Assembly (NCBI GenBank): GCA_030680655.1
Contig: JAUXUZ010000513.1
Location: 1-32,173, forward strand
Reading direction: 5' to 3'
DNA from: Phycisphaerales bacterium
Lineage (GTDB): Bacteria > Planctomycetota > Phycisphaerae > Phycisphaerales > UBA1924
DNA length: 32,173 nucleotides
Positions within the stretch are counted from its first letter, which is position 1. Each line of letters opens with the position of its first letter. Below are positions 9,009 through 16,544 of this stretch, one piece after another. The position numbers were made by a program, and so were the translations under genes. The notes below the pieces were generated by a model. It saw only the letters and a list, made by a program, of their open reading frames with translations, did not search any database and was not told the origin of the DNA.

Positions 9009-9365
9009 GTGAACTTCGTGGGCGCGGGCCTCGCGGCGGCGCGGGCCATGGCGCTGGTGCACGATGTGGGCAGCAGCCCGGCGGACATGGGGCGGCAGGC
9101 GGGCGTGCTCGGCGGCTATGGCCTGCTGGCCAACAACGATTTCATCGGTCTCTTCTTTGAGGACGCGCCGCTCGCTGATGTCGGTCGCCAGGGCGGCATC
9201 GCGCCTGGTGACGGGGTGTTCGATAGCAACGACTTCGTCGTGTGTTTCGACGCCTTCGTTACCGACGCGCTTCGAGCGTCTGCCAGCGTGCAAGCGGCGA
9301 GGGACCGGGATACAGGACAAACCCCGAAAACGCCTAATGCCAACTGCATAATGCAGTTGCTTTAA
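9009..9365 (+). CDS. Orphan degenerate dockerin-like domain, possibly a gene remnant
   Basis: The frame encodes 118 residues from a GTG at 9009. Residues about 19-80 are a two-part repeat matching the C-terminal module of the three large proteins downstream: an 'ADMG...LLANNDFIGLF' half and an 'ADVGRQGGIAPGDGVFDSNDFVVCF' half split around residue 55. There is no signal peptide, no recognisable ribosome site, and none of the N-terminal domains its relatives have. The Asp of the first DNND is replaced by Ala, and the two flanking cysteines of the full modules are absent. The last 35 residues resemble nothing else here. It may be the decayed 3' end of a fourth array member, or a free-standing module. 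Translation is uncertain, homology to the neighbouring modules is clear. Confidence 0.5.
   Translation: MNFVGAGLAAARAMALVHDVGSSPADMGRQAGVLGGYGLLANNDFIGLFFEDAPLADVGRQGGIAPGDGVFDSNDFVVCFDAFVTDALRASASVQAARDRDTGQTPKTPNANCIMQLL
9341..9359. repeat. Perfect 9-bp inverted repeat with one-base centre
   Basis: CAACTGCAT and ATGCAGTTG flank a single A. It lies at the very end of the orphan dockerin-like frame and about 150 bases before the 504-residue secreted protein. As RNA it could form a 7-bp stem with a five-base loop; as DNA it looks like a possible dimeric-regulator operator. It lacks a following T-run, so it is not a typical terminator. Confidence 0.4.
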
Positions 9366-9445
9366 AGGGTTTTCCCTCGGGAATCCTTGACAAGTGCTCA
9401 GGCATCGTGTCCACTCACAGGTAAGGCCGCGCCGCCATTCCGAGG

Positions 9446-9464
9446 GATCGGCATTCTGCCGGTC
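9446..9464 (+). promoter_or_regulatory. Leader hairpin upstream of the 504-aa secreted protein
   Basis: GATCGGC (9446-9452) pairs with GCCGGTC (9458-9464) around the loop ATTCT: seven pairs, one of them T-G. It ends 41 bases before the start codon. The two downstream relatives have comparable hairpins. The sequence differs from theirs, so homology is uncertain. Confidence 0.25.
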
Positions 9465-9505
9465 GAGGTGCGCCGCAATCACGTGCTCGCAAAGGGAGAA
9501 GTGAC

Positions 9506-11020
9506 ATGATGTCGATGAATGTGAAGAAGGGTCTGTTCGCTGCAACCGCCGCCGCCACGCTCTGCGCTGGTGCCACCGCGGACGTGGTCATTGTTCTGCC
9601 GTCGGGCAACTTCGGTGCTGGTCAGGACTTCAGCATGACGAGCCCGCCGCTCAGCGGCACGCTCACCGGCATCATCTTCTCATACGAGTACTCCAACGCC
9701 GCCGGTGCATCGTGGGCCGCCGACATGGCCGCCACAGTCGGCGCGAGCCAGTGGGGCTACTTCAACCGGTTCTGCAACGGGGCCAGCATCAACGAAGGCG
9801 CCACCGGCGCTCCGAACAATGGCACGCCGATCAATTTCACGTCTGCCACGCTCCCGATCGGATCGCCCGTCACGTACACCAACGAGACGGTACTTGTCGG
9901 CTGGGGCAATAGCTGGAACGGCGGCTCAGGCACCATGGCCAACGTCACCCTCACGCTCGTCGGCGTGAGCGTCGGTAACGGACCGACCAACCCCACCGGT
10001 CTTGGCGCGTCCACGAACTTGGGGAGCGGCTCGGTCCTTCTCACCGTCACGACCTTCGGCGGCATCAATCCCGCCAGCACGGGCATCTCCGTCAACGGCG
10101 ACCTGTCGGCGCTGGGCGGCGGCGGCTCGGTGGCGTTCTTTGACAACGGCACCAACGGTGACGTGACGGCCCTTGACGGCGTGTTCTCGTACACAACCAG
10201 CGTCGGCAGCCTCGCCGATGGCGACGCGTATTCAGTGGGCTTCACCGTGTCTGACGCTGAATCGCGATCCTCAAGCGGCGCGATCAACGGGACAGTTGAC
10301 CTGGCGGGCCAGACGCTCGCGACGGCGGCTGTTCCGAGCGGCGCCGGCGCGCTGGATGCGATCTCGGGCTTCTTCGGGCCCAACGACGTCGACATTTACA
10401 AGATCAATATCTGCGACGCCGCGAACTTCTCGGCGACAACCTTCGGCGGCACCACCGCCGACACGCAGTTGTTCCTCTTCAACACCGACGGCTTTGGCGT
10501 CGTGGCTAACGACGATGTACCAGACGGTCTTCCCGGCGACGCCACGCTGCAGTCAACCATTACCAGCGCCCTGATCCCCGGCAACGGTGACTACTACTTG
10601 GCGGTGACCCGCTACAACACCGATCCGGTCGATGCCGGCGCGGCTCTGATCTGGGCGAACACCCCCTTCAACACCGAGCGATCGCCCGACGGCGCCGGCG
10701 CGGGGAACCCCCTCGCGGCCTGGACCGGCGCATCGGCCGGCACCTCGACCTACACCATCGCGTTCACAGGCACGTGCTACCCGTCGAGCGGCCCGATCTG
10801 CGGCCTGGCCGATGTGGGCGGCGTCGGCGGTGCGCCGGGCGCTGACAACCACCTGGACAACAACGATTTCGTTGTGTTCATCGACTACTTCTTCTCGCAG
10901 AACCCGATCGCCGACCAGGGCTCAACCGGCGGCGTTGCGGGTGCCGACGGGGTGTACGACAACAACGACTTCATCGTCTTCATCGATAACTTCTTCAACG
11001 CCCCGGCCTCGTGCCGCTGA
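9506..11020 (+). CDS. Secreted multidomain protein with C-terminal dockerin-like module (array member 1)
   Basis: This 504-residue protein has a signal peptide (about 1-26, ending near AGATA), then an N-terminal beta-rich region of unknown type (about 27-165). An Ig-like domain follows (about 168-272) with the pattern 'FFDNGTNGDVTALDGVFSY'. A pre-peptidase C-like domain (about 283-425) starts at NDVDIYKINICD and includes 'DTQLFLFNTDG' and 'GDYYLAVTRY'. From Cys432 to the end comes a two-part dockerin-like module, with DNNDFVVFIDYFF and DNNDFIVFIDNFF halves bounded by cysteines (CGLADVGG, PASCR). The Asp/Asn-rich loops suggest Ca2+ binding. The protein is probably exported and held at the cell surface or in a complex; no catalytic motif is visible. 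AAGGGAG lies seven bases before the ATG. Confidence 0.85.
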   Translation: MMSMNVKKGLFAATAAATLCAGATADVVIVLPSGNFGAGQDFSMTSPPLSGTLTGIIFSYEYSNAAGASWAADMAATVGASQWGYFNRFCNGASINEGATGAPNNGTPINFTSATLPIGSPVTYTNETVLVGWGNSWNGGSGTMANVTLTLVGVSVGNGPTNPTGLGASTNLGSGSVLLTVTTFGGINPASTGISVNGDLSALGGGGSVAFFDNGTNGDVTALDGVFSYTTSVGSLADGDAYSVGFTVSDAESRSSSGAINGTVDLAGQTLATAAVPSGAGALDAISGFFGPNDVDIYKINICDAANFSATTFGGTTADTQLFLFNTDGFGVVANDDVPDGLPGDATLQSTITSALIPGNGDYYLAVTRYNTDPVDAGAALIWANTPFNTERSPDGAGAGNPLAAWTGASAGTSTYTIAFTGTCYPSSGPICGLADVGGVGGAPGADNHLDNNDFVVFIDYFFSQNPIADQGSTGGVAGADGVYDNNDFIVFIDNFFNAPASCR

Positions 11021-11051
11021 ACCGCGGCTGACTTGAACCCGTCCCCCGTTG

Positions 11052-11087
11052 CGCCCCGCGCGGCTCCGGCTGCGCGGGGCGTTTTCT
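11052..11087 (+). terminator. Intrinsic terminator after array member 1
   Basis: CGCCCCGCGC (11052-11061) pairs perfectly with GCGCGGGGCG (11072-11081) across a ten-base loop that can pair further, followed by TTTTCTT. It is almost identical to the terminator after array member 3. Confidence 0.9.
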
Positions 11088-11107
11088 TGCGGCCAAGAGA
11101 GGAATTT

Positions 11108-11128
11108 GCACTACGCAGTAGTGCGTAG
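11108..11128 (+). repeat. Two overlapping, mutually exclusive hairpins
   Basis: GCACTAC (11108-11114) pairs with GTAGTGC (11118-11124) over a three-base loop, while CTACGC (11111-11116) pairs with GCGTAG (11123-11128) over a six-base loop. Both are perfect but share bases, so only one can form at a time. The element lies just after the member 1 terminator and before an unusually AT-rich patch (11145-11175) that may hold the promoter of member 2. Confidence 0.4.
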
Positions 11129-11239
11129 GGCGGGTAGTGGGCAGATGATTAAGTTTAAATTAGCCTTCTAATTGCCGCACGGGCATGGCCATTCGTCGTT
11201 TCTTGAGTTCTACTTGAGCGTCCGGTGCGGCGTGTGTCG

Positions 11240-11261
11240 CGCGGCGGTATTCACCGCCGCG
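11240..11261 (+). promoter_or_regulatory. Leader hairpin upstream of array member 2
   Basis: CGCGGCGG (11240-11247) pairs perfectly with CCGCCGCG (11254-11261) around the loop TATTCA, 50 bases before the start codon. An almost identical hairpin with two G-U replacements and loop TACTCA precedes member 3 (13128-13149). No T-run follows, so this is not a terminator. Confidence 0.4.
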
Positions 11262-11311
11262 GCTCCTCTCTGGAGTCGCTGCCCGGTTTCGCTTGTAACA
11301 GGGAGAAATGA

Positions 11312-12934
11312 ATGAAAACGAGACTTATGGCCCTTGCTCTGGCTGCGTGCGCAGGAACCGTGTTCGCCAGCCCTCGCGAGTCGCAGGTTGCGCCGACGCC
11401 GCTTGATAGCGACGATCCGGGTGGGACGTTCAACATGACGTTCGCCAACAGCGACGGCGGCGGCGCATATACGGCCTTCCGCGTTCGCTTCACTGGCATG
11501 CTGACGTCGAACGTCGGGGGAACGTACGCCCAGGAAGTCGCTATCGATGTCACGCCCCCGGGTGGCGCGGTGCAGACGTTCCTTCTCGGAGCAGGCTTTA
11601 CCTACTCGACTCAATCCTTCGATATCGTGCGCACCCTCGCCGCCCCGGTCGCGACCGGTGGCACATGGACGTTTGCCTTGCGTGAGACCTATGACGACGC
11701 GGCCGGCATTCCCGATTCGACCGTCTCAGACCTGGTCGTCACGCTTGACGACGCGGCTGCTGAGCCCCCCACGCACACCAATCTCGGCACGCTGGTTGAC
11801 GGCGTGCCCGTCTCACAGGAGGTTGTCCTCGAAGCGGGCGAGGTGAAGTGGTTCAAGGTCACCACCGCCGAAGCCTCCGAGGCGGCGCACCGCAAGCTCG
11901 ACATCAACACGCTCGCTTCGACCTTTGGCGGCGACAGCGAGATCGGCGTCTACACCAGCACCGGCACCGGGCTCTTCGCCAACGACGACGCGGGCGGCGG
12001 GCTCTACAGCCAGCTCACCTTTGGTGAAGAAGGAGCGGCCGGGACGCTCGCTGCCGGCACGTACTTTGTTGCCGTCAGCTCGTACAACGCGACGTTCCTT
12101 GTTGCCGACTGGACCGTAACGAGCACGGGTCCCGGCGGCACGTTCCAGCTTACCCTGGCTCAGACCGTCTTTACGCCTCCCGTGGGCATCTGGAGCGAGT
12201 CGGCTGACGGTGGCGGCGACGCGGGCCAGGAACTCGCTAGCGCGCAGGTTGTGAGCGGCACGGGCGACCTTCCCCGAATCACCGGCTCGTTCGGTGTTGA
12301 CGATGTCGACATCTACAAGATCAACATCTGCGACACCGTCAGCTTCAGCGCCAGTACTGCTGGCACAGCGCCCGTCCTTGACACACAGTTGTTCCTGTTC
12401 AATGCGGACGGCACCGGCGTCGTGATGAACGACGACAACACCCTCGGCGGCGGCGGCCTCTGGTCGGCGCTGGACAACACCACCGGCTTCATCGCCGCGG
12501 CCGGTGACTACTACCTCGCCATCAGCCGCTACGACATCGACCCCACCAGCGGTGGGCTTGAGATCTGGGCCGACACCCCCTTCGCGGCCCAGCGTCAGCC
12601 CGACGGCGCCAACGCCGCCGGCATCCTTGACGGCTGGATCGGTGCCAACGCGGCCACCGGCAACTACCGCATCGACTTCACCGGCACCTGCCGCGTCGGC
12701 GCGGGACCGGCCTGCGGTCTGGCCGATGTGGGCGGCGTCGGCGGTGCGCCGGGTGCTGACAACCACCTCGACAACAACGACTTCGTCGTCTTCATCGACT
12801 ACTTCTTCACCCAGAACCCCATCGCCGACCAGGGCTCGACCGGCGGTGCGCCCGGCGCTGACGGCTCGTACGACAACAACGACTTCATCGTCTTCATCGA
12901 CAACTTCTTCAACGCCCCCGCCTCGTGCCGCTGA
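11312..12934 (+). CDS. Secreted multidomain protein with C-terminal dockerin-like module (array member 2)
   Basis: This 540-residue protein has a signal peptide of about 20 residues (ending VFAS). The N-terminal beta-rich region (about 25-155) includes FRVRFTGML and 'GTWTFALRE', resembling P-domain-like sandwiches. Two pre-peptidase C-like domains follow: one at about 165-290 (VKWFKV ... 'GTYFVAVSSY') and one at about 325-465 (DVDIYKINICD ... 'GDYYLAISRYDIDP'). The last 73 residues, from Cys468, are the two-part dockerin-like module ending PASCR, nearly identical to those of members 1 and 3. No enzyme motif is seen. GGGAG lies seven bases before the ATG. The gene stands alone between its own terminator and that of member 1. 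Confidence 0.85.
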   Translation: MKTRLMALALAACAGTVFASPRESQVAPTPLDSDDPGGTFNMTFANSDGGGAYTAFRVRFTGMLTSNVGGTYAQEVAIDVTPPGGAVQTFLLGAGFTYSTQSFDIVRTLAAPVATGGTWTFALRETYDDAAGIPDSTVSDLVVTLDDAAAEPPTHTNLGTLVDGVPVSQEVVLEAGEVKWFKVTTAEASEAAHRKLDINTLASTFGGDSEIGVYTSTGTGLFANDDAGGGLYSQLTFGEEGAAGTLAAGTYFVAVSSYNATFLVADWTVTSTGPGGTFQLTLAQTVFTPPVGIWSESADGGGDAGQELASAQVVSGTGDLPRITGSFGVDDVDIYKINICDTVSFSASTAGTAPVLDTQLFLFNADGTGVVMNDDNTLGGGGLWSALDNTTGFIAAAGDYYLAISRYDIDPTSGGLEIWADTPFAAQRQPDGANAAGILDGWIGANAATGNYRIDFTGTCRVGAGPACGLADVGGVGGAPGADNHLDNNDFVVFIDYFFTQNPIADQGSTGGAPGADGSYDNNDFIVFIDNFFNAPASCR

Positions 12935-12964
12935 TCCGCGGCTGAGCTGAGACAGTCTTCCTTT

Positions 12965-13003
12965 GGGCCCCGCGCGGCTTGTGCCGCGCGGGGCTCTTTG
13001 TTT
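12965..13003 (+). terminator. Intrinsic terminator after array member 2
   Basis: GCCCCGCGCGGC (12967-12978) pairs perfectly with GCCGCGCGGGGC (12983-12994) across TTGT, with two more possible pairs below, followed by the T-rich TCTTTGTTT. It shares the GC-rich core with the terminators of members 1 and 3. Confidence 0.9.
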
Positions 13004-13031
13004 GGCGGCAAACGTACGGGATTTGTTTGGA

Positions 13032-13061
13032 GCATTCGGTAAAGAATTCCTCATCGAATGC
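13032..13061. repeat. Inverted repeat GCATTCG / CGAATGC
   Basis: GCATTCG (13032-13038) and CGAATGC (13055-13061) are perfect inverted copies around an AT-rich 16-base spacer. It lies between the member 2 terminator and the member 3 leader, so an operator or leader stem is possible. No function can be assigned. Confidence 0.3.
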
Positions 13062-13127
13062 GACCTAGGGGTATTGCTACCGGGCCGGTCCTGTGGTCTA
13101 GTAGAGAGGTTCGTGCTGGTGGGATCA

Positions 13128-13149
13128 CGCGGCGGTACTCATCGCTGCG
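13128..13149 (+). promoter_or_regulatory. Leader hairpin upstream of array member 3
   Basis: CGCGGCGG (13128-13135) pairs with TCGCTGCG (13142-13149) around TACTCA: eight pairs, two of them G-U. Compared with the hairpin before member 2, the 5' arm is identical. The only arm changes are C-to-T at two positions that keep pairing. It ends 33 bases before the ATG at 13183, just before the AAGGGAGG ribosome site. Confidence 0.4.
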
Positions 13150-13182
13150 GCCAGTGCGGTAGTTCTCAAGGGAGGCCTCATC

Positions 13183-14943
13183 ATGCAATCGAAGATGTTT
13201 GTACTCGCGTTGGCGGTCGCTGCGGGAAGCGCGTTCGCTCAGAACTCGATCGTGGACAACATCGCCGGAACGTTCGTCGATATATCGACAATGGGGAGCG
13301 TCAACAGCCTCGTTGCGTTTGATTCTGACGACGCCAGCTACGCGTTTACCAGTTCAGTGACCAACGGGATCTTCGCGTCAACGACGGTCCGCGTCTGTAC
13401 GAACGGTTACGCCCAGTGGGGCGGCGCGACGGGGGGGACGGCCTATTTCAATGGCGCGATCGCCAGCGGCACGGCCAGCCCGATGGCACCTGTTGATAGC
13501 CAGTGCCTCATGCCGCTTTGGGATGACCAGTACGTGCGTCCCGGTGGAGGGGCCAACCTCCACTGGATTGAAGGACCGGCGTCAAGCTTTGGCCTGCCTT
13601 CAGCGGCCGGCAACGTGCTGATCATCCAGTGGACGAACGTCGAGCACTACTTTACCTCGACGGGGCTGGCGACGTATCAGATCCAGGTGTTCCAGAACCC
13701 ACTCGGCGGGAGCGTCGCCGCGCAGATGCTCTACCAGAACGTGAACTTCGGCAACGCCGCCTGGGACAACGGGGCAAGCGCGACCATTGGCTTTGCCTCG
13801 GGCACGACCGGCGGCGCTGCGTCAATCAACAACGTGCAGTGGGCGTTCAACAGCGCTGGGAGCGTCAACAACGGCGACGTGTTGAGCCTGCTGATCCCCA
13901 CCGCCTCGGTGCCGCCGTCAGGCGTCGGCTCGTCTGTTGCGGCCGGTTCGAGCGTGCTGCTGCGCGTGAGCACCGCGTCCGGCTTTAACCCCAGCAGCTC
14001 GAGCATCACGGTGACCGGCAACCTGAGCACGAGCATGGGTGGGCCCGCGTCGGTCGCGTTCCAGGATGATGGCCTGAACGGTGACGTCACCGCCAGCGAC
14101 GGCACGTATTCCTACCTCGCTTCATACCCGTCGGGCACCACGGACGGAACGGCGTTTACCGTCCCGTTTACGGTTACGGACAATCTCGCACGCAGCAGCA
14201 GTGGCAGCATCAACTTCACTGCCGATACGGCCGGTGATCTTCCTGCGATGGCGGCGGTCCTGCCTGGCAGCGGCGACCTCTCGTCGATCACGGGTGTGCT
14301 GGGCGCCAACGACGTGGACATGTACAAGATCAACATCTGCGACATGGCGAACTTCAGCGCCACGACGCAGAACACGGCGCCGACGATCGACACCCAGCTG
14401 TTCCTGTTCAACGCCGACGGCACCGGCGTGGTCATGAACGACGACAACCCCGCAGGCACCGGCGGTCTGTGGTCGCGCATCGACAACACCACCGGGTTTA
14501 TTGTGGCCAACGGTACGTACTACCTGGCGATCAGCCGCTACGACATGGACCCCACCAGCGGGGGTCTTGAGATCTGGGCCGACACTCCTTTCGGCGCTCA
14601 GCGTCAGCCCGACGGCGCTAACTCAAGCGGCATCGTGGACGCTTGGAACGGGGCCAACGCCAACACCAACGGCTACCTGATCGAACTGACGGGCACGTGC
14701 TACCCGTCGAGCGGGCCGATCTGCGGCCTGGCCGACGTCGGCGGCGTGGGCGGTGCGCCGGGCGCTGACAACCACCTGGACAACAACGACTTCGTCGTGT
14801 TCATCGACTACTTCTTCAACCAGAATCCCATCGCCGACCAGGGCTCAACCGGCGGGGTTGCCGGCGCCGACGGCGTGTACGACAACAACGACTTCATCGT
14901 CTTCATCGACAACTTCTTCAACGCCCCCGCCTCCTGCCGCTGA
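13183..14943 (+). CDS. Secreted multidomain protein with C-terminal dockerin-like module (array member 3)
   Basis: This 586-residue protein has a signal peptide of about 20 residues (ending SAFA). The N-terminal domain (about 35-245) looks nidogen-like or 'choice-of-anchor'-like: 'VCTNGYAQWGG', 'LMPLWDDQYV', 'VLIIQWTNVEHY', 'TYQIQVFQN' and 'ATIGFASG'. Then come the same Ig-like domain as in member 1 (about 248-350), a pre-peptidase C-like domain (about 362-505, DVDMYKINICD ... 'YYLAISRYDMDP') and the two-part dockerin-like module from Cys514 to the terminal PASCR. Two extra cysteines in the N-terminal domain (VRVCTN, DSQCLM) could form a disulphide. AAGGGAGG lies seven bases before the ATG. 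Likely extracellular; ligand or substrate unknown. Confidence 0.85.
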   Translation: MQSKMFVLALAVAAGSAFAQNSIVDNIAGTFVDISTMGSVNSLVAFDSDDASYAFTSSVTNGIFASTTVRVCTNGYAQWGGATGGTAYFNGAIASGTASPMAPVDSQCLMPLWDDQYVRPGGGANLHWIEGPASSFGLPSAAGNVLIIQWTNVEHYFTSTGLATYQIQVFQNPLGGSVAAQMLYQNVNFGNAAWDNGASATIGFASGTTGGAASINNVQWAFNSAGSVNNGDVLSLLIPTASVPPSGVGSSVAAGSSVLLRVSTASGFNPSSSSITVTGNLSTSMGGPASVAFQDDGLNGDVTASDGTYSYLASYPSGTTDGTAFTVPFTVTDNLARSSSGSINFTADTAGDLPAMAAVLPGSGDLSSITGVLGANDVDMYKINICDMANFSATTQNTAPTIDTQLFLFNADGTGVVMNDDNPAGTGGLWSRIDNTTGFIVANGTYYLAISRYDMDPTSGGLEIWADTPFGAQRQPDGANSSGIVDAWNGANANTNGYLIELTGTCYPSSGPICGLADVGGVGGAPGADNHLDNNDFVVFIDYFFNQNPIADQGSTGGVAGADGVYDNNDFIVFIDNFFNAPASCR

Positions 14944-14974
14944 TCGTCGGCTGACTTGAACCCGTCCCCCTTTG

Positions 14975-15010
14975 CGCCCCGCGCGGCTCCGGCTGCGCGG
15001 GGCGTTTCCT
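14975..15010 (+). terminator. Intrinsic terminator after array member 3
   Basis: CGCCCCGCGC (14975-14984) pairs perfectly with GCGCGGGGCG (14995-15004), followed by TTTCCTT. The stem and its upstream flank nearly equal those after member 1. No T-run exists on the minus side, so it probably does not serve the converging thrC. Confidence 0.88.
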
Positions 15011-15038
15011 TGTGGCTGAAGACCGGTGCGCCATGCGG

Positions 15039-16511
15039 TCAGGGGGTCGGGCCGACGCCCATTGCCGTGAGAATCGCCTCGAGGTTGTCGGCGACCTTCA
15101 CCGGAGGGTTCGCCCATGCTCCATCCGGCCGATTGGCGGGCAGCGGTTGCGGTGCGGCCTTGGTTGTCAGGCCGGTGTGGTAACCGACGGTGATGTCAGG
15201 GTCCTTGAGCGCGTGGCCGGTGAGGATGCACGCGACGGTCTGGTCCGGCCTGATCAGGCCCTGCTGCAGCAGCATGTGGGCGCCGGCCACGCTGGCCGCG
15301 GAGGCCGGCTCGCAGCCGAAGCCGAACGCGCCGACCATGGCCTTGTAGTGCCTGATCGTGTCGTCGTCGACCGCGCGAACCACTCCCCCTGACGGGTCAT
15401 GTGCCGATGTCCCGCGCCCGTCCATCACTTCGAGCGCGCGGAGCGCCTTGGTGAGGTTCACGGGCCGGTTAATCTCGATCGCGGTGGCGATCGTGCTGGC
15501 CCGCTCGCCGGCGGTGTCCATCCTTGCGTACTCCTGCTCCACCTTTGCCGCGCCTCCGTCGTGGAAGTAGGCCCCCCCGTTCCAGCGGACGCCCAGCGTG
15601 TTGTACACGGTATCGAGCGTCCTGGCGCCGGTCGCGTTCACGACCGCCAGACGCGGCACCCGGTCAACAATGCCCAGCGCCAGCAGTTCCATGAACGCCT
15701 TGCCGAACGCCGAGCAGTTGCCCAGGTTCCCACCCGGCACGATCACCCAGTCTGGCACCTTCCAGTCGAGCCCTTCCATCACGCGGTACATGACTGACTT
15801 CTGTCCCTCGAGCCGGAAGGGGTTGACAGAGTTCATCAGGTAGACGCCGGCCTTTGGGATGTTCTCGGCGATGTGCCGGACGCGTGCCAGGCACGCGTCG
15901 AAGTCGCCCGCCACCTGCAGCGTCAGTGCGCCGTAGTCGAGCGCCTGCGCGAGCTTGCCGTAGGCGATCTTGCCGTCGCCGATGAAGACGACCGCCTTCA
16001 TGCCCACCTGCGCCGCGTAGACCGCCATGCTCGCGCTGGTGTTGCCGGTGCTGGCGCATGCGCACACCTTCGCGCCGACCATCCGAGCGTGCGTAAACGC
16101 AGCGGTCATGCCGTTGTCCTTGAACGAGCCGCTCGGGTTCAGCCCTTCATACTGAAGGTAGAGCCCACCCCCGGCCCTCCCAGAGGCCGCGAAGCCGAGT
16201 TGCGCCCCGAGCAGGTCGGCCCTCTGCAGGACTGTCCTCCCTTCACCGATGGTCGCGATCTCCTCGGGTGATGAGAAGAATGGCATCAGCCGGCGGAAGC
16301 GCCAAACGCCGGAAGAGTCGGGGTTCCCGTAATCAAAGCGGGGCGTGTGGGCGATCGAACCGAGCGGGCCGCGCACGTCGCCTGCGAATGTGTAGTGCAC
16401 GTCAAGCAGGTTGCCGCACGAGCGGCAGGCGACGAGCGTGTCGGAGATCGGGTAGGTCGCACCGCAGCGCGGGTCGGTGCAGCGCTGGAGGGCGGCTGTC
16501 GTGGTGGGCAT
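15039..16511 (-). CDS. thrC: Threonine synthase
   Basis: A 490-residue PLP enzyme converting O-phospho-L-homoserine to threonine. The N-terminus has a zinc-ribbon-like set of cysteines (C11, C16, C29, C32). The PLP lysine is Lys131 in NPSGSFKDNGM, and the phosphate-binding Gly loop is PGGNLGNCSAFGKA. The length and N-terminal Cys-rich extension fit the longer, plant/archaeal-like threonine synthase group. The ATG at 16511 is the first in the frame that precedes the Cys motif; no good ribosome site is visible. It lies 33 bases downstream of aat and may be cotranscribed with it. It converges on the dockerin array. Confidence 0.95.
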   Translation of the reverse strand: MPTTTAALQRCTDPRCGATYPISDTLVACRSCGNLLDVHYTFAGDVRGPLGSIAHTPRFDYGNPDSSGVWRFRRLMPFFSSPEEIATIGEGRTVLQRADLLGAQLGFAASGRAGGGLYLQYEGLNPSGSFKDNGMTAAFTHARMVGAKVCACASTGNTSASMAVYAAQVGMKAVVFIGDGKIAYGKLAQALDYGALTLQVAGDFDACLARVRHIAENIPKAGVYLMNSVNPFRLEGQKSVMYRVMEGLDWKVPDWVIVPGGNLGNCSAFGKAFMELLALGIVDRVPRLAVVNATGARTLDTVYNTLGVRWNGGAYFHDGGAAKVEQEYARMDTAGERASTIATAIEINRPVNLTKALRALEVMDGRGTSAHDPSGGVVRAVDDDTIRHYKAMVGAFGFGCEPASAASVAGAHMLLQQGLIRPDQTVACILTGHALKDPDITVGYHTGLTTKAAPQPLPANRPDGAWANPPVKVADNLEAILTAMGVGPTP

Positions 16512-16544
16512 GGGCGAGGGTAGCTGGGGTGCCGCAGAGTGAGG

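Noticed and set aside
9387..9415. TTGACA as the -35 of a promoter for array member 1
   Set aside because: No acceptable -10 lies 16-18 bases downstream.
11813..13054. A 413-residue open frame antisense to array member 2
   Set aside because: Repetitive Val/Asp/Glu/Arg sequence mirroring the repeats on the + strand; no ribosome site or signal.
9009..15010. Regular direct repeats as a CRISPR array
   Set aside because: The repeats are protein-coding domain duplications of 70 or more residues, not short repeats with equal spacers.
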